From assembly GCA_963801065.1 (NCBI GenBank), contig CAWDDG010000005.1, positions 186,001-250,000 on the forward strand: a stretch of DNA of 64,000 nucleotides, in the 5' to 3' direction. A program made the translations under genes and the position numbers. The DNA is from CAWDDG01 sp963801065. Lineage in GTDB: Bacteria; Actinomycetota; Actinomycetes; Jiangellales; Jiangellaceae. Below are positions 1 to 8,573 of this stretch, one piece after another; the first letter of the stretch is position 1; each line of letters opens with the position of its first letter. The notes under the pieces are model-generated. The model was not told where the DNA came from. It made no database searches and worked only from the letters and a program-made list of their open reading frames with translations.

Positions 1-280
1 GGCAGTTGGTGGCAGCGTCTCCGTCGATCTCTCCGAGCAGGGAGCCGAGGTCACCGATGTGGGCGTCGTCACCGAGCAGGAGCCTCGTGACGTTGCCGAG
101 GCCGAGGCGCGGCTCCTCCTGTGAGGATGCGTGGTCGCCGATGTCGTGGTGAGCCACGGCGCGCTGGGCGGTGACCACGCCCATGCAGTTCGGGTTGTCT
201 GGTGTGTCGGCAAACGCGGCGGGAGCAGTCACGATGCCCACCGGCAATGCCAGAGTCAGGGCTATGGTCAGGCTGCGCAT
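1..280 (-). CDS. Secreted small protein, C-terminus cut by window edge
   Basis: This reading frame opens at an ATG at 278-280 and stays open to the window edge, so the C-terminus is missing. The first 24 residues form a clear Sec signal peptide: MRSLT, a hydrophobic core, then an APAAFA cleavage site. The mature part starts DTPDNPNC and continues with a polar stretch containing QEEPRLGLGN. An AGGAAG Shine-Dalgarno lies about 12 nt upstream. It is divergent from the regulator at 495. I do not recognise the family. It is probably a small exported actinobacterial protein with a few cysteines. Confidence 0.6.
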   Translation of the reverse strand, partial: MRSLTIALTLALPVGIVTAPAAFADTPDNPNCMGVVTAQRAVAHHDIGDHASSQEEPRLGLGNVTRLLLGDDAHIGDLGSLLGEIDGDAATNC

Positions 281-494
281 GGCACTTACCCCACTTCCTG
301 TGGTTGCGGCGGAGCCTCCGAGCGGAGGCGACTCGAGCATTGGTGGGGAGTCGCGCCGCGGGCAAGCCTTTCGGCTGTGGCCGAATACATTTGACAGCAC
401 GAGTCCGGCGTCCAGGATGATGGCTGTTTCGGGCTCGGCAACAAGGTGTTGGGGCGTGACTACTCGGAGCGTCGCGCCCGCGGGAGTGGTGTAG

Positions 495-1508
495 ATGCTG
501 CGGCTTCGGCTAGGCGTGGACGATCTCGCACGCATGACGTTCGCAGCGCCGACGCCGTTCTGTGAGCTGGCGGTGAGCGCGCAGGTCATCCAGCAGCCCA
601 CAAGTCACTTTCGGCGGCTGTGGCGAGCCAGGCGAGCCCGCATTCCGGCTCCGGCGGGTCGGCTGGTCGACCTGGTTCCCGCGCACGGCAGTGTCCCTAC
701 CTTTCTGGCACCGGAGTCCTGCAGCTGCCTCGACGAGGCGCTCGAGGCCGTCCAGTCCACGCCGGCGTCGAGGATCCGGGCCGAACTCGGGGAGATGCCC
801 TGGTCCTCCGGTCCGTCGCCGTGGGTCCGCGACCTGGCTCGCGGCCGCGTCGATGCTCTGGCTGAACTGGGCTGGGTCATGCGGATCTACCACGACAACG
901 TGATTGCCCCGGTCTGGCCCACGGTCGAGCAGGTCGTCGCGGCAGAGCTGCGGGATCGGGCCTGGCAGCTCGCGACCGAGGGCGTTGAAGCCACCCTGAA
1001 CTCACTCCATCCACGGATCCGCTGGCGCGACGGCGTGCTTGAGGTCGCCGCCCCAACAGAGGCCGACATCGATCTTGCTGGACGTGGGCTTCGTCTGATG
1101 CCGTCGGTGTGGACACGCCCGGCCGTCGCGGTCGGGTGGACGCACCCGACCCTTGTCTATCCGGCTCGTTCCTCGAGCTGGGCACAGCTCTCCCCCGGAG
1201 ACGACGGCCACGACCGGCTGGCTGCTGTACTGGGAACGACGCGCGCCCGGGTCCTGCGGGTGCTGGCCAGCGAGCAATCAACCAGCCAGCTCGCGCGTGC
1301 GCTGGGCATCAGCCCCGCATCCGCCTCGACCCATGCCGCCGCCCTCCGCGGCGCTGGGCTGGTAACAACCCGACGAGAAGGCCAGGCCGTGCGTCACGCC
1401 CTGACCAAACTCGGCCGGGCTGTCGCGTCGGCCACCCCAGGAATCGCTGACCGGCAGGGCTTCAGCCGCCAGGCGGGAGACCGCACCGAGGCGGCGGCCG
1501 GCTGGTGA
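495..1508 (+). CDS. ArsR-like winged-helix transcriptional regulator with long N-terminal domain
   Basis: A 337-residue protein. Its last 100 residues hold an ArsR-type winged helix: RVLRVLASEQSTSQLARALG, then a recognition helix region SPASASTHAAALRGAG and a wing LVTTRREGQAVRH. The first 230 residues form a longer N-terminal domain (VDDLARMTF...SAQVIQQP) seen in many actinobacterial regulators of this shape, where it probably senses a ligand or dimerises. It lies just upstream of an MMPL transporter on the same strand and may control it. The ATG at 495 is the first start in frame. No specific ligand can be assigned. Confidence 0.75.
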   Translation: MLRLRLGVDDLARMTFAAPTPFCELAVSAQVIQQPTSHFRRLWRARRARIPAPAGRLVDLVPAHGSVPTFLAPESCSCLDEALEAVQSTPASRIRAELGEMPWSSGPSPWVRDLARGRVDALAELGWVMRIYHDNVIAPVWPTVEQVVAAELRDRAWQLATEGVEATLNSLHPRIRWRDGVLEVAAPTEADIDLAGRGLRLMPSVWTRPAVAVGWTHPTLVYPARSSSWAQLSPGDDGHDRLAAVLGTTRARVLRVLASEQSTSQLARALGISPASASTHAAALRGAGLVTTRREGQAVRHALTKLGRAVASATPGIADRQGFSRQAGDRTEAAAGW

Positions 1509-1520
1509 GCCGCGCGCGTT

Positions 1521-1793
1521 ATGTTCAAGACGTCGACGGGACTCACGGGCACGGTGACGGTCATGGATGCCGTCATGACCGTCGAGCACTGCCTGAGGAG
1601 CTGTGGCGACGTCGTGGTCGTCGAGGACGTCAGCCCCGCGGATAGAGTTCAGCCAAGCGATCACCGACTTGTTGAGTTTCGGGGCACCGTCTTCGAACAC
1701 CGAATCCGACACCACGGATGGACCGTCGCCTGGTGCGGCGAGGTCGAAGGCCGTCTGACGGCTGAGAACGCGACCTTGGGGGACGCACGATGA
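1521..1793 (+). CDS. Possible small hypothetical protein upstream of MMPL gene
   Basis: A 90-residue open frame whose TGA overlaps the ATG of the MMPL gene (ATGA), an arrangement typical of translational coupling. The product (MFKTSTGLTGTVTVMDAV... ending NATLGDAR) has no signal peptide, membrane segment or motif I recognise. It could be a real leader gene, or chance open sequence in the gap between the regulator and the transporter. Only the stop-start overlap supports it. Confidence 0.3.
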   Translation: MFKTSTGLTGTVTVMDAVMTVEHCLRSCGDVVVVEDVSPADRVQPSDHRLVEFRGTVFEHRIRHHGWTVAWCGEVEGRLTAENATLGDAR

Positions 1794-3976
1794 AGCTCTC
1801 TACGACCTCTCTTGCCCGTGCCTGCAGCCGCCACCCCGGGCGCACGCTTGCCGCGTGGGTCGTCGTGCTCGCGGGTTCGGTCGCCGCGCTCGCCCTTGTC
1901 CTGACCGGGTTCACCTCCGAGGCGTCTGTGACGAACAACCCGGAGTCCGAGCGAGCCGAGGAGCGGCTGTTCGCGGCCTTCCCACCCGATCCAGAACGTG
2001 AAGTCTCCGATCTCATTGTGGTGCGCTCGTCGGGGCTGACGGTGGACGACGAGGAATTCCGGACATTCGTCGAAAGGCTCGTGCAGGAGAGCCGCGAGAC
2101 AGGCGTCGTGAGTAATGCTCAGTCCTATGTCGACGTCGACGACGGCTCGCTCGTCTCCGCAGATCGCCAGGCGACGTTGATCGCGGTCAACATCACCGAC
2201 GCCGACGACGCGGGCGACGTCATCGAGGTCGTGGAACGGGCAGACGCCGATCCGGGGTTTGCGGTCGCGATCACCGGCGACACGACGCTCGACTTCGACT
2301 TCAACGAGCTCTCCGCTCGCGATCTGGAGGAGGGCGAGCTCAAGTTCGGGCTGCCGGCGGCACTGATCATCCTGCTGCTGGTGTTCGGCACGGTTGTCGC
2401 GGGCCTGATTCCGTTGCTGATGGCGATCGTCGCGATCGTCACTGCGCTCGGGCTGGTGGCGCTGCTCACCCAGCTGTTCGAGCTGTCGATCTTCACGACC
2501 AACATGCTCACCGGCATGGGGCTCGCACTCGGGATCGACTACGCGTTGTTCGTCATCTCTCGCTACCGCGAGGAGCGCGGTGGCGGGCGTACGCCGGACG
2601 ACGCGATTGTCACTACGGGCGGGACGGCCAGCCGCGCGGTCCTGTTCAGCGGGTCGGCGTTCGTGATCGCGATGTTCGGCCTGTTGATCGTGCCCTCGAC
2701 GATCTTCCGCAGCCTCGCCGCGGGCGCGATCCTGGTCGGCATCACGTCGCTCGCCGTAGCGCTCACGTTGTTGCCGGCCTTGCTCGGGCTCCTGAAGGAC
2801 CGCGTGGACTCCGTCCGTCTGCCGTTCGTCGGCCGACGGTCGGTGGAGCGGTCGAACCCCGAAGGCCGGATCTGGGGGGCGATCATCGATCGCGTCCTGC
2901 GCCGGCCCGCCATCAGCCTCGCGATCAGTACCGCCGCACTCGTGGCCATCGCGCTGCCCGCGTTCGGGCTCAGCATCGGCACCGCCGGAGTCAGCACCCT
3001 CCCCGACGACTTGGCGTCGAAACAGGGCTACTTCGCCCTGCAACGCGACTTCGCCGACCAGACCGTGAATCCGGTCCACCTGGTAGTCGCGAATGATTCG
3101 GACCCCGTCTCAACGGCACTCGCCCAGCTCCACGACCAACTCGAGGCCGACGCGCGCTTCGGGGCGGGCGAGATCCAAGTCGGCAGTGGCGGCGTCGCCG
3201 ACCTCGTCGTCCCCGTGCGCGGCGATCCCACCGGCGAGGAGGCCATAGCGGCCGTGCGCGACCTGCGTGAGCAGATTGTTCCCGCGGCGTTCGAGGGAAC
3301 CGACGCCGACCCGCTCGTGGGCGGGGAGACATCGGAGACCATCGATTACGTCGACAACGTCACGAATCCGGCGCCGCTCGTGTTCGCGTTCGTCCTGGGC
3401 CTCTCGTTCGTCCTGCTGACGGTCGCCTTCCGCTCGATCGTGATCGCCCTCACCGCGATCGTGCTCAACCTGCTCTCGGTCGGCGCCGCCTACGGCCTGC
3501 TCGTGCTGGTCTTCCAGAACGGCGTCGGCGCGGACCTTCTCGGCTTCCAGACCGTGGACACCATCGAGGCCTGGGTCCCGCTGTTCCTGTTCTCGGTCCT
3601 CTTCGGCCTCTCGATGGACTACCAGGTCTTCCTGCTCAGCCGGATCCGCGAACGCTTCGACCAGGGCGCCGACACCGCTGCGGCCGTCCGGTGGGGCGTC
3701 GCCTCGACCGCCCGGATCATCACCGGGGCGGCTTTGATCATCGTCGCCGTCTTCTCCGGCTTCGCCCGTGGCGACCTGGTGATGTTCCAGCAGATGGGCT
3801 TCGGAGTGGCCGTCGCGCTGCTGATCGACGCCACCGTGATTCGCTCCGTCCTGCTCCCCAGCGCCATGGTGCTGCTCGGCGACCGCAACTGGTACCTCCC
3901 CCGCTGGCTCGAATGGATCCCACACCTCGAGGTCGAAGGCCACGAGGAGGCGAAGCCCCAGCCCAGCCTGGTGTAG
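1790..3976 (+). CDS. MMPL/RND family transporter
   Basis: A 728-residue inner-membrane transporter of the MMPL (ActII-ORF3) branch of the RND superfamily. The duplicated topology is visible: TM1 near residues 20-40, an external loop to about 190, five helices to about 340, a cytosolic linker, TM7 near 375, a second external loop, and the last five helices. The proton-relay type motif appears twice, as GIDYALFVISRYREER in the first half and GLSMDYQVFLLSRIRERF in the second. Length is normal for the family. Members export lipids or drugs by proton antiport; the substrate here is unknown. A small membrane protein follows, and a decayed piece of a second copy lies at 4.5 kb. Confidence 0.88.
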   Translation: MKLSTTSLARACSRHPGRTLAAWVVVLAGSVAALALVLTGFTSEASVTNNPESERAEERLFAAFPPDPEREVSDLIVVRSSGLTVDDEEFRTFVERLVQESRETGVVSNAQSYVDVDDGSLVSADRQATLIAVNITDADDAGDVIEVVERADADPGFAVAITGDTTLDFDFNELSARDLEEGELKFGLPAALIILLLVFGTVVAGLIPLLMAIVAIVTALGLVALLTQLFELSIFTTNMLTGMGLALGIDYALFVISRYREERGGGRTPDDAIVTTGGTASRAVLFSGSAFVIAMFGLLIVPSTIFRSLAAGAILVGITSLAVALTLLPALLGLLKDRVDSVRLPFVGRRSVERSNPEGRIWGAIIDRVLRRPAISLAISTAALVAIALPAFGLSIGTAGVSTLPDDLASKQGYFALQRDFADQTVNPVHLVVANDSDPVSTALAQLHDQLEADARFGAGEIQVGSGGVADLVVPVRGDPTGEEAIAAVRDLREQIVPAAFEGTDADPLVGGETSETIDYVDNVTNPAPLVFAFVLGLSFVLLTVAFRSIVIALTAIVLNLLSVGAAYGLLVLVFQNGVGADLLGFQTVDTIEAWVPLFLFSVLFGLSMDYQVFLLSRIRERFDQGADTAAAVRWGVASTARIITGAALIIVAVFSGFARGDLVMFQQMGFGVAVALLIDATVIRSVLLPSAMVLLGDRNWYLPRWLEWIPHLEVEGHEEAKPQPSLV

Positions 3977-4018
3977 GTGCGCGCACGATCAGCGAGGGTG
4001 TACGGCGGAAGGGCGGAG

Positions 4019-4474
4019 ATGCAAGGCCAAGGACCGGATCAGCGTTCTGCCATAGCCGACGGCTCCTGGATGGCCTGGACTGCGGCGGGCATCGCAGGGA
4101 TCTGGGTGGCTGTCGCCCTCATCAGCATCCTTGCTCCGGACATGGTCTCGGGCAGTGAGCAGGAGCACATGCAGGTGGCGGCATTCGGCACCTGGCTGTG
4201 GGGCCTGGTCGCCACCGGCGCGTTCCTGTTGATGATGGGCAGGCTGCGCGGCAGTGCTACGCGAATGCCCGTCTGGATCGGGCTGTCGGTGACCACCGTC
4301 GCGATTTGGCTGGTCGCCGCGATTCTCAGCATCGCGCTGCCGGTCGTCGAGACGGGCTCGGATCCCACTCGCATACCTGTCGGTGCGTTGGTCGCGCCGA
4401 TTGCAGCGGCGGTGCTGACCATTGTCGCCGGAATCACGGCGAGCGTGTTCGCAAGGCCTCCTACGGCAGATTGA
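4019..4474 (+). CDS. Small four-helix membrane protein
   Basis: The ATG at 4019 is chosen because GGAAGGGCGGAG sits directly upstream; a GTG at 3977, one base after the MMPL stop, is possible but lacks a site. The 151-residue product has four predicted membrane helices, beginning WTAAGIAGIWVAVALISIL, with short polar loops and a low-complexity tail. I do not recognise a named domain. The tight spacing suggests co-transcription with the MMPL transporter, so it may be an accessory subunit, but that is inferred from position only. Confidence 0.65.
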   Translation: MQGQGPDQRSAIADGSWMAWTAAGIAGIWVAVALISILAPDMVSGSEQEHMQVAAFGTWLWGLVATGAFLLMMGRLRGSATRMPVWIGLSVTTVAIWLVAAILSIALPVVETGSDPTRIPVGALVAPIAAAVLTIVAGITASVFARPPTAD

Positions 4475-4496
4475 GGTGGACACGACCCGAGCAGCC

Positions 4497-4604
4497 GGGG
4501 GGTCGCCTCGACAGCGCGAATCATCACCGGGCGGTGCTGATCATCGCGGCCGTCTGGAGAAAGAGCCCCAGCCACAGCCGGCATAGACGTGCGCACGCAG
4601 GAAA
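4497..4604 (+). pseudogene. Remnant of a second MMPL gene
   Basis: Two blocks match the MMPL gene upstream. Bases 4503-4553 resemble 3699-3757 (encoding VASTARIITGA and LIIVAV). Bases 4560-4602 resemble the last codons and the following GTGCGCACG at about 3950-3995. About 190 bases between the blocks are missing, and a lost G puts a TGA in frame after ARIITG. This is what remains after a tandem copy of the transporter was mostly deleted. It has no coding function. Confidence 0.7.
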
Positions 4605-4613
4605 GGCTTCGCC

Positions 4614-5132
4614 ATGACCGAGTCAGAGGACACCCGGAGCGTCGAGCGGCGCGGTCCGGCACCGCACATCCAACGGCTGGGCGCGCTGGCGGGGCGATGG
4701 CGGTCCGAGGGCTACCTGGTCACCGACCCCGCCGTGCGGATCGCCGGCACCGACACCTACGAGTGGTTGCCCGGTGGCTACTTCCTTGTCCATCACGTCG
4801 ACGTTGTCGTCGGCGACCGTCCCGTCCAGGCGCTCGAGGTCATCGGTGAGTACGACGCGGCGACCGAGTCCTTCACCGCACGCGCCTACGACAACGAAGG
4901 CAACGTCACCGTCATGCAGGCCCGCGTCGACGAGAGTGGGGTATGGACATTCACCGGTGGTGCCGACGTCGCTCCGGCCGCTCAGCCCAGTGACGCCGGC
5001 TCACAGGGCGGCGTGCGATCGACCCTGACCATCAGCACCGACGGTACCGGGATGTCCGCGAAGTGGGAGCGCACCGACGACGGATCGAGGTGGCATCCGT
5101 GGATGGACGTGACTTTCACCCGGATGCAGTAG
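4614..5132 (+). CDS. DUF1579-like protein
   Basis: A 172-residue soluble protein with the pattern of DUF1579 and related lipocalin-like families: an early RLGALAGRWRSEGY segment, a central YEWLPGGYFLVHHVD, a GEYDAATESFTARAYDNEG strand pair, and a C-terminal KWERTDDGSRWHPWMDVTF. Members are small barrels of unknown role, often next to VOC and SRPBCC genes. AGGAAAGG lies 6-13 nt before the ATG. A truncated relative sits at 16.7-16.9 kb. Confidence 0.7.
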   Translation: MTESEDTRSVERRGPAPHIQRLGALAGRWRSEGYLVTDPAVRIAGTDTYEWLPGGYFLVHHVDVVVGDRPVQALEVIGEYDAATESFTARAYDNEGNVTVMQARVDESGVWTFTGGADVAPAAQPSDAGSQGGVRSTLTISTDGTGMSAKWERTDDGSRWHPWMDVTFTRMQ

Positions 5133-5151
5133 AACCCTCGGGTCGGGCGGC

Positions 5152-6096
5152 TCAGGTCAGCTGCCGGAGCTGCTGGCGGTAAGCGGCCGGCGTCGTCCCG
5201 GTCACACGGCGGAAATGCTGGCGCAGATTGACCGCGGTGCCGAGTCCTACGCGGCTAGCGACCACGTCGACCGGCAATGTGGTCGCCTCGAGTAGATCTT
5301 GGGCGCGGAGGATGCGCTGGTGGGTGAGCCACCGCATCGGTGTGGTGCCGGTCGCATCGCCGAAACGTCGTGCGAAGTTCCGCGGGCTCATTGCGGCGAG
5401 TCGCGCGAGCTGCCGGACGGTGACGGGCTCGTCGAGATGCTCGAACATCCAGTCCAATACCGGGCCAAGTGCGTCTTGGAACGATGAGATAGGGACGGGC
5501 GTGAACGCGAACTGCGACTGCCCTCCCTCGCGGTGTGGGGCTGTCACCATTCGTCGAGCCACCTGATTCGCGACGTCGGGTCCGTAGTCGCGCCGAACGA
5601 TGTGCAGCGCGAGATCGATCCCGCTCGCGGTGCCCGCCGAGGTGAGCACCTGACCCTCGTCGACGTACAGCACGTCCGGTTCGACACGTACGTTCGGGTA
5701 GCGTCGCGCGAGGTCCTCGGTGTCCATCCAGTGGGTGGTCGCGGCCCGTCCGTCCAGGATGCCTGCCGCCGCGAGCGCGAATGCGCCCCCGCAGAACGAC
5801 ACCATCCGGGCTCCGCGGTCGTACGCCGCGCGCAGAGCATCGACCATCGCCCGGGGTGGGTCATGTGGACACGCGGGCACGATCACGGTGTCGGCATCTT
5901 CAAGCGCTTCGAGGCCATGGGGTGGATCAATGGTCCAGCCGCCGTTGACCACCAGTGGGCGGACGACTCCGGCCAGCCGGTGGTCGTACCATTCGACGCC
6001 GAGTTCCGGTCGACGCAGCCCGAACACCTCGCACGAGACAGCGAGATCGAACGGGTTGACTCCTGGGGAGAGCACCGTCACTACCCGATGCACCAT
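5152..6096 (-). CDS. GlxA-type AraC family transcriptional regulator
   Basis: A 314-residue regulator of the GlxA type. Residues 1-170 form a DJ-1/PfpI-like domain with the nucleophile-elbow segment MVSFCGGAFALAAAGILDGR. Residues 205-312 form an AraC DNA-binding domain with two helix-turn-helix units: MSPRNFARRFGDATGTTP, then VASRVGLGTAVNLRQHFRR. GGGAGGTGG precedes the ATG. The N-terminal domain probably senses a small molecule and has no catalytic role. A 90-bp remnant of a close relative lies at 10.9 kb. Targets are unknown. Confidence 0.85.
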   Translation of the reverse strand: MVHRVVTVLSPGVNPFDLAVSCEVFGLRRPELGVEWYDHRLAGVVRPLVVNGGWTIDPPHGLEALEDADTVIVPACPHDPPRAMVDALRAAYDRGARMVSFCGGAFALAAAGILDGRAATTHWMDTEDLARRYPNVRVEPDVLYVDEGQVLTSAGTASGIDLALHIVRRDYGPDVANQVARRMVTAPHREGGQSQFAFTPVPISSFQDALGPVLDWMFEHLDEPVTVRQLARLAAMSPRNFARRFGDATGTTPMRWLTHQRILRAQDLLEATTLPVDVVASRVGLGTAVNLRQHFRRVTGTTPAAYRQQLRQLT

Positions 6097-6247
6097 GGAG
6101 CCACCTCCCCTCCGCCACTGACCAGACGTTATAACGGGTGGCTGCCCACGGAGCTGCGAGAGCGAGGGTGTTCGGGTTTGTCACAGAAGGCTCCAGGTAT
6201 TGCTTTGCGGCAGCTAGTGAGCGCCTGCAGGGACTGGCATTTCCTCC

Positions 6248-6606
6248 TCATTCTGCAGTGCCCTGCTCGCGGAGCTTGGGGTTGTCGAGGCCGTCGAGGT
6301 AGGCCCCCTGCTCCGTATAGGTGAGCCGCGTCCTGGGCCGGCAGGCGCAAGCTGGACAGTGCCGACGGAGACGGAGATGCGCGCATCGTCGAGGTACATC
6401 TCGTACGCGTAGACGATGCGCTCGTCCGCGACGATGTCCTGGTAGCGGGCCTCGTAGGTGTAGACCAGCCCGCCGCGCGGCGGGGTGCCGCGGTTGTACT
6501 CACGCCCACCAACGCGGAAGTCGAGCTCGTACTCGTCGGGCTTCTCGTCAGGGCCACCCATCCAGCGCACCTTGGCCTCGGGGTCGGGTGTTGGAGTTGG
6601 GTTCAT
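6248..6606 (-). pseudogene. SRPBCC (AHSA1-like) domain gene, truncated and frameshifted
   Basis: The frame from 6606 encodes the middle of an AHSA1/SRPBCC domain: DPEAKVRWMGGP, YELDFRVGGREYNRG, then RIVYAYEMYLDDARISVS. The usual first 30 residues are missing. After APAGPGRG the conserved strand continues only in another frame, as RLTYTEQGAYLDGLDNPK and a stop at 6248; unshifted reading runs to 6214. The upstream ArsR frame reads 59 bases into this gene. A deletion removed the ArsR stop and the SRPBCC start, and an indel then broke the rest. Homologues are small-molecule binding proteins paired with such ArsR regulators. Confidence 0.75.
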
Positions 6607-6931
6607 CCGGAGGCGCGGCGAGGTACTCGCCGAGCCGATCGAGTCGGCGCTCCCAGGCCGTACGCCGCTCAGCGATCCATTGCTCGGCGGTTCGGAGGGT
6701 CGTGCCCTCGATGCGGCAGGTGCGTACCCGCCCGACCTTCTCGGAACGGACCAGCCCGCTTGCCTCGAGGACCTGCAAGTGCTGGACGACTGCGGGCAGC
6801 GTCATGGCCAGCGGCCGCGCCAGCTCGCTCACCGAGGCAGGTCCGCGGCTCAACCGCTCGACCATGCTCCGGCGGCTCGGGTCGGCGAGCGCGTGGAACA
6901 CCCGGTCGAGCGTTGGGCTTTGGTTAAGCAC
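6548..6931 (-). CDS. ArsR family regulator with altered C-terminus
   Basis: A compact ArsR/SmtB regulator. From GTG at 6931 it reads VLNQSPTLDRVFHALADPSR, then the HTH MTLPAVVQHLQVLEASGLV and a wing with KVGRVRTCRIE. A TTGACA/TACCTA promoter ends 5 nt before this GTG, so the mRNA is probably leaderless; the TTG at 6967 in the same frame is the -35 box itself. After RRLDRLGEYLAAPPDEP the last 18 residues are out-of-frame SRPBCC sequence, so the natural stop has been lost. The DNA-binding part is intact. Confidence 0.75.
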   Translation of the reverse strand: MLNQSPTLDRVFHALADPSRRSMVERLSRGPASVSELARPLAMTLPAVVQHLQVLEASGLVRSEKVGRVRTCRIEGTTLRTAEQWIAERRTAWERRLDRLGEYLAAPPDEPNSNTRPRGQGALDGWP

Positions 6932-6967
6932 ATCCTTAGGTATTGGCGCCTCGACAGCGGCTGTCAA
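6932..6967 (-). promoter_or_regulatory. Promoter for the ArsR gene inside the HNH 3' end
   Basis: On the minus strand TTGACA (6967-6962), a 19-bp spacer and TACCTA (6942-6937) lie 5 nt before GTG 6931. The -35 match is perfect and the distance suits a leaderless transcript. Confidence 0.45.
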
Positions 6968-8397
6968 CCGAGCATTCTTCGGCCGGTGCGGGCAATGCTT
7001 GCTCGTCGGGTGTGGTCGGCGGCGCGGCCCCCGCGGGGTGGGCGTCGGTTGGGGGGGCGGGGCCGTTGTTGCGGCCTGGTGGGTGTCGTGGGTCGTGGGG
7101 TGGGACCATGGGGCGTTTGCCTTTGCCGGGGATCAGGGCCCAGCGGTGGTGGGTCTTCAGGTCGTGGTGGTGGTCGCAGAGCGGGTCGAGTTCGTCCAGG
7201 CGGGTGTGTCGGGTGTGTTGCCAGGGTTCGCGGTGGTCGTATTCGGTGCGGGTGCGGGGGCAGCCGGCGGCGGTGCAGGTGGGGTTGGTCCAGGCCAGCG
7301 CGATGCGTTGGGCGGCGGTGGGTCCGCGGCCGAGGTGGGTGACGTTGGCCACGTCGACGCCGCGGGTGATGACCAGGTGCAGGACGGCGTCGCCGAGCAG
7401 CTGCCGGGCGGTGGCGACCGGGACCGGTCCGACCCCGGTGATCTCACACAGCTCCTGCCCGTCGACGGTGCCGCGGCGCAGCGCCTGCAGGTCGACCCGC
7501 AGCAGGGCCCGGTACCGCGGGTCCACCCGCCGCCGCGGCACCGCGGCGTCCGGCTGGCCGCTGCCGGGCGCACCGGTGCCGGCGGCGGCGGCAGCGGGGC
7601 GGCGCGGCGGCGGCGGTTGCGGCGGCGGTGTCGCTGGTGGCCACGCCCGCGGCGGCCTTGCCGCCGGTCCGGGTGGCGGCTGCCCCGGCGCCGCGGGTGG
7701 CGTGTTCGGCGAGGGTGAGCAGGGCGTCGAAGGCGTACGCCTCGTGCGGTTCGCGCCGGCCCTGGTGGCGGGCCGCTTGGAAGATCCGGTCGATGATCGG
7801 GTCCAAAACCGTGTTGATCGCGGCGCCGGCCTGCGGGGTGCCCTTCGCGACCAGCGTCCAGGCGCCGTCGGGGTCGGTGTAGCGGCGCAGCCGCCGGCCG
7901 GCGTGCAGCCGGGCGTTGGTGGCGTCCGGGTCCGGGTCGGCGGCGGCCTTCACTCGGGCGGCTTCCTCCCGCAGCTCCGGCATCGAGGCCCGCCCGGCCA
8001 GCTCCAGCAGCCGCCGCTCGGCGCGCGGGTCGGCGGCGGCCGCGCCGGCGACCACCGCGACCTGCGCCGGCGACAGGTCCCCACGGCGGACCGCCGCCGC
8101 CACCGCCGGGAGTTCAGCGAGTCGATTCGAGGCCTCGATCGCGTCCCGGGCCGCCCCCACAGAAGTACCGCCCCGACGGGCCAGCACCTCGGCCGCGGTC
8201 TTGACCCCGGCCCGGTCCGGCAGGTGGGTGTCGGCGACCCGCCGGGCCAGCAGCGTCTTACCGGCCGCGGCCAGCCGCTCCACCCGATCCAGCGCGGCCC
8301 ACAACTCACCCGCCGCCGGCCCGCTGATCGCGTCCGGGTCCAACCCGTCCACCAGGCCGGCCAGCCGGTCGCCGAGACGCACCGCCATGTCGAACAT
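6936..8397 (-). pseudogene. DUF222/HNH endonuclease-like protein, one frameshift
   Basis: From ATG 8397, with GGAGAGGG upstream, the frame encodes the DUF222 helical domain (LDRVERLAAAGKTLLARR, SVGAARDAIEASNRLAELPA, LSPAQVAVVAGAAA) to about residue 260. It then runs into a GCC-rich tract near 7560-7620. The rest, with VDLQALRRGTVDGQELCEIT and the HNH core CTAAGC...TEYDHREPW...LDPLCDHHHDLKTHHRW, is in another frame ending at 6936. One indel in the repeat-like tract explains the split; it may be real or a sequencing error. This family (13E12-like) is repeated in many actinobacterial genomes and its role is unproven, although the HNH residues are intact. Confidence 0.75.
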
Positions 8398-8425
8398 GTG
8401 TCCCTCTCCTCGGCTTCGTGTGGGT
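8390..8425. repeat. Left arm of 36-bp imperfect inverted repeat
   Basis: This 36-bp stretch covers the ribosome binding site and start of the DUF222 gene. Its reverse complement matches 9795-9830 at 28-29 of 36 positions by eye, including CTCTCCTC and GTGTGGGT. The two arms enclose the ISL3 transposase, so they may be the ends of the element, or two copies of a DUF222 leader facing each other. Confidence 0.5.
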
Positions 8426-8494
8426 GTGCGCGGCCGGGTTGAGGCGGGGATCTGTTGCGGCGCAAGGGTTTCGTGGCGTCGCCGGCGGCGTTGA

Positions 8495-8573
8495 GTGACG
8501 CGCACGTGGGGCGGGCCTAGGTTCGTGGTTGCTGAGACCGTCGAGCCGAGGGAGCCACGCACGTGCGCGTCAC
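8495..8573. promoter_or_regulatory. Hairpin spanning the transposase start codon
   Basis: GTGACGCGCACGTG at 8495-8508 is the exact reverse complement of 8560-8573, which contains the GTG start of the transposase at 8563. In a transcript entering from upstream, the start codon would be paired in a 14-bp stem. Transcripts starting inside the 51-nt loop would leave it free. Structures of this kind limit read-through expression in other insertion sequences. Confidence 0.5.

Noticed and set aside
1661..3079. A 472-codon open frame opposite the MMPL gene
   Set aside because: Composition (EEDRRGHDQQ-type runs of Arg, Glu, Gln) is the antisense shadow typical of high-GC genes; the MMPL frame explains the DNA.
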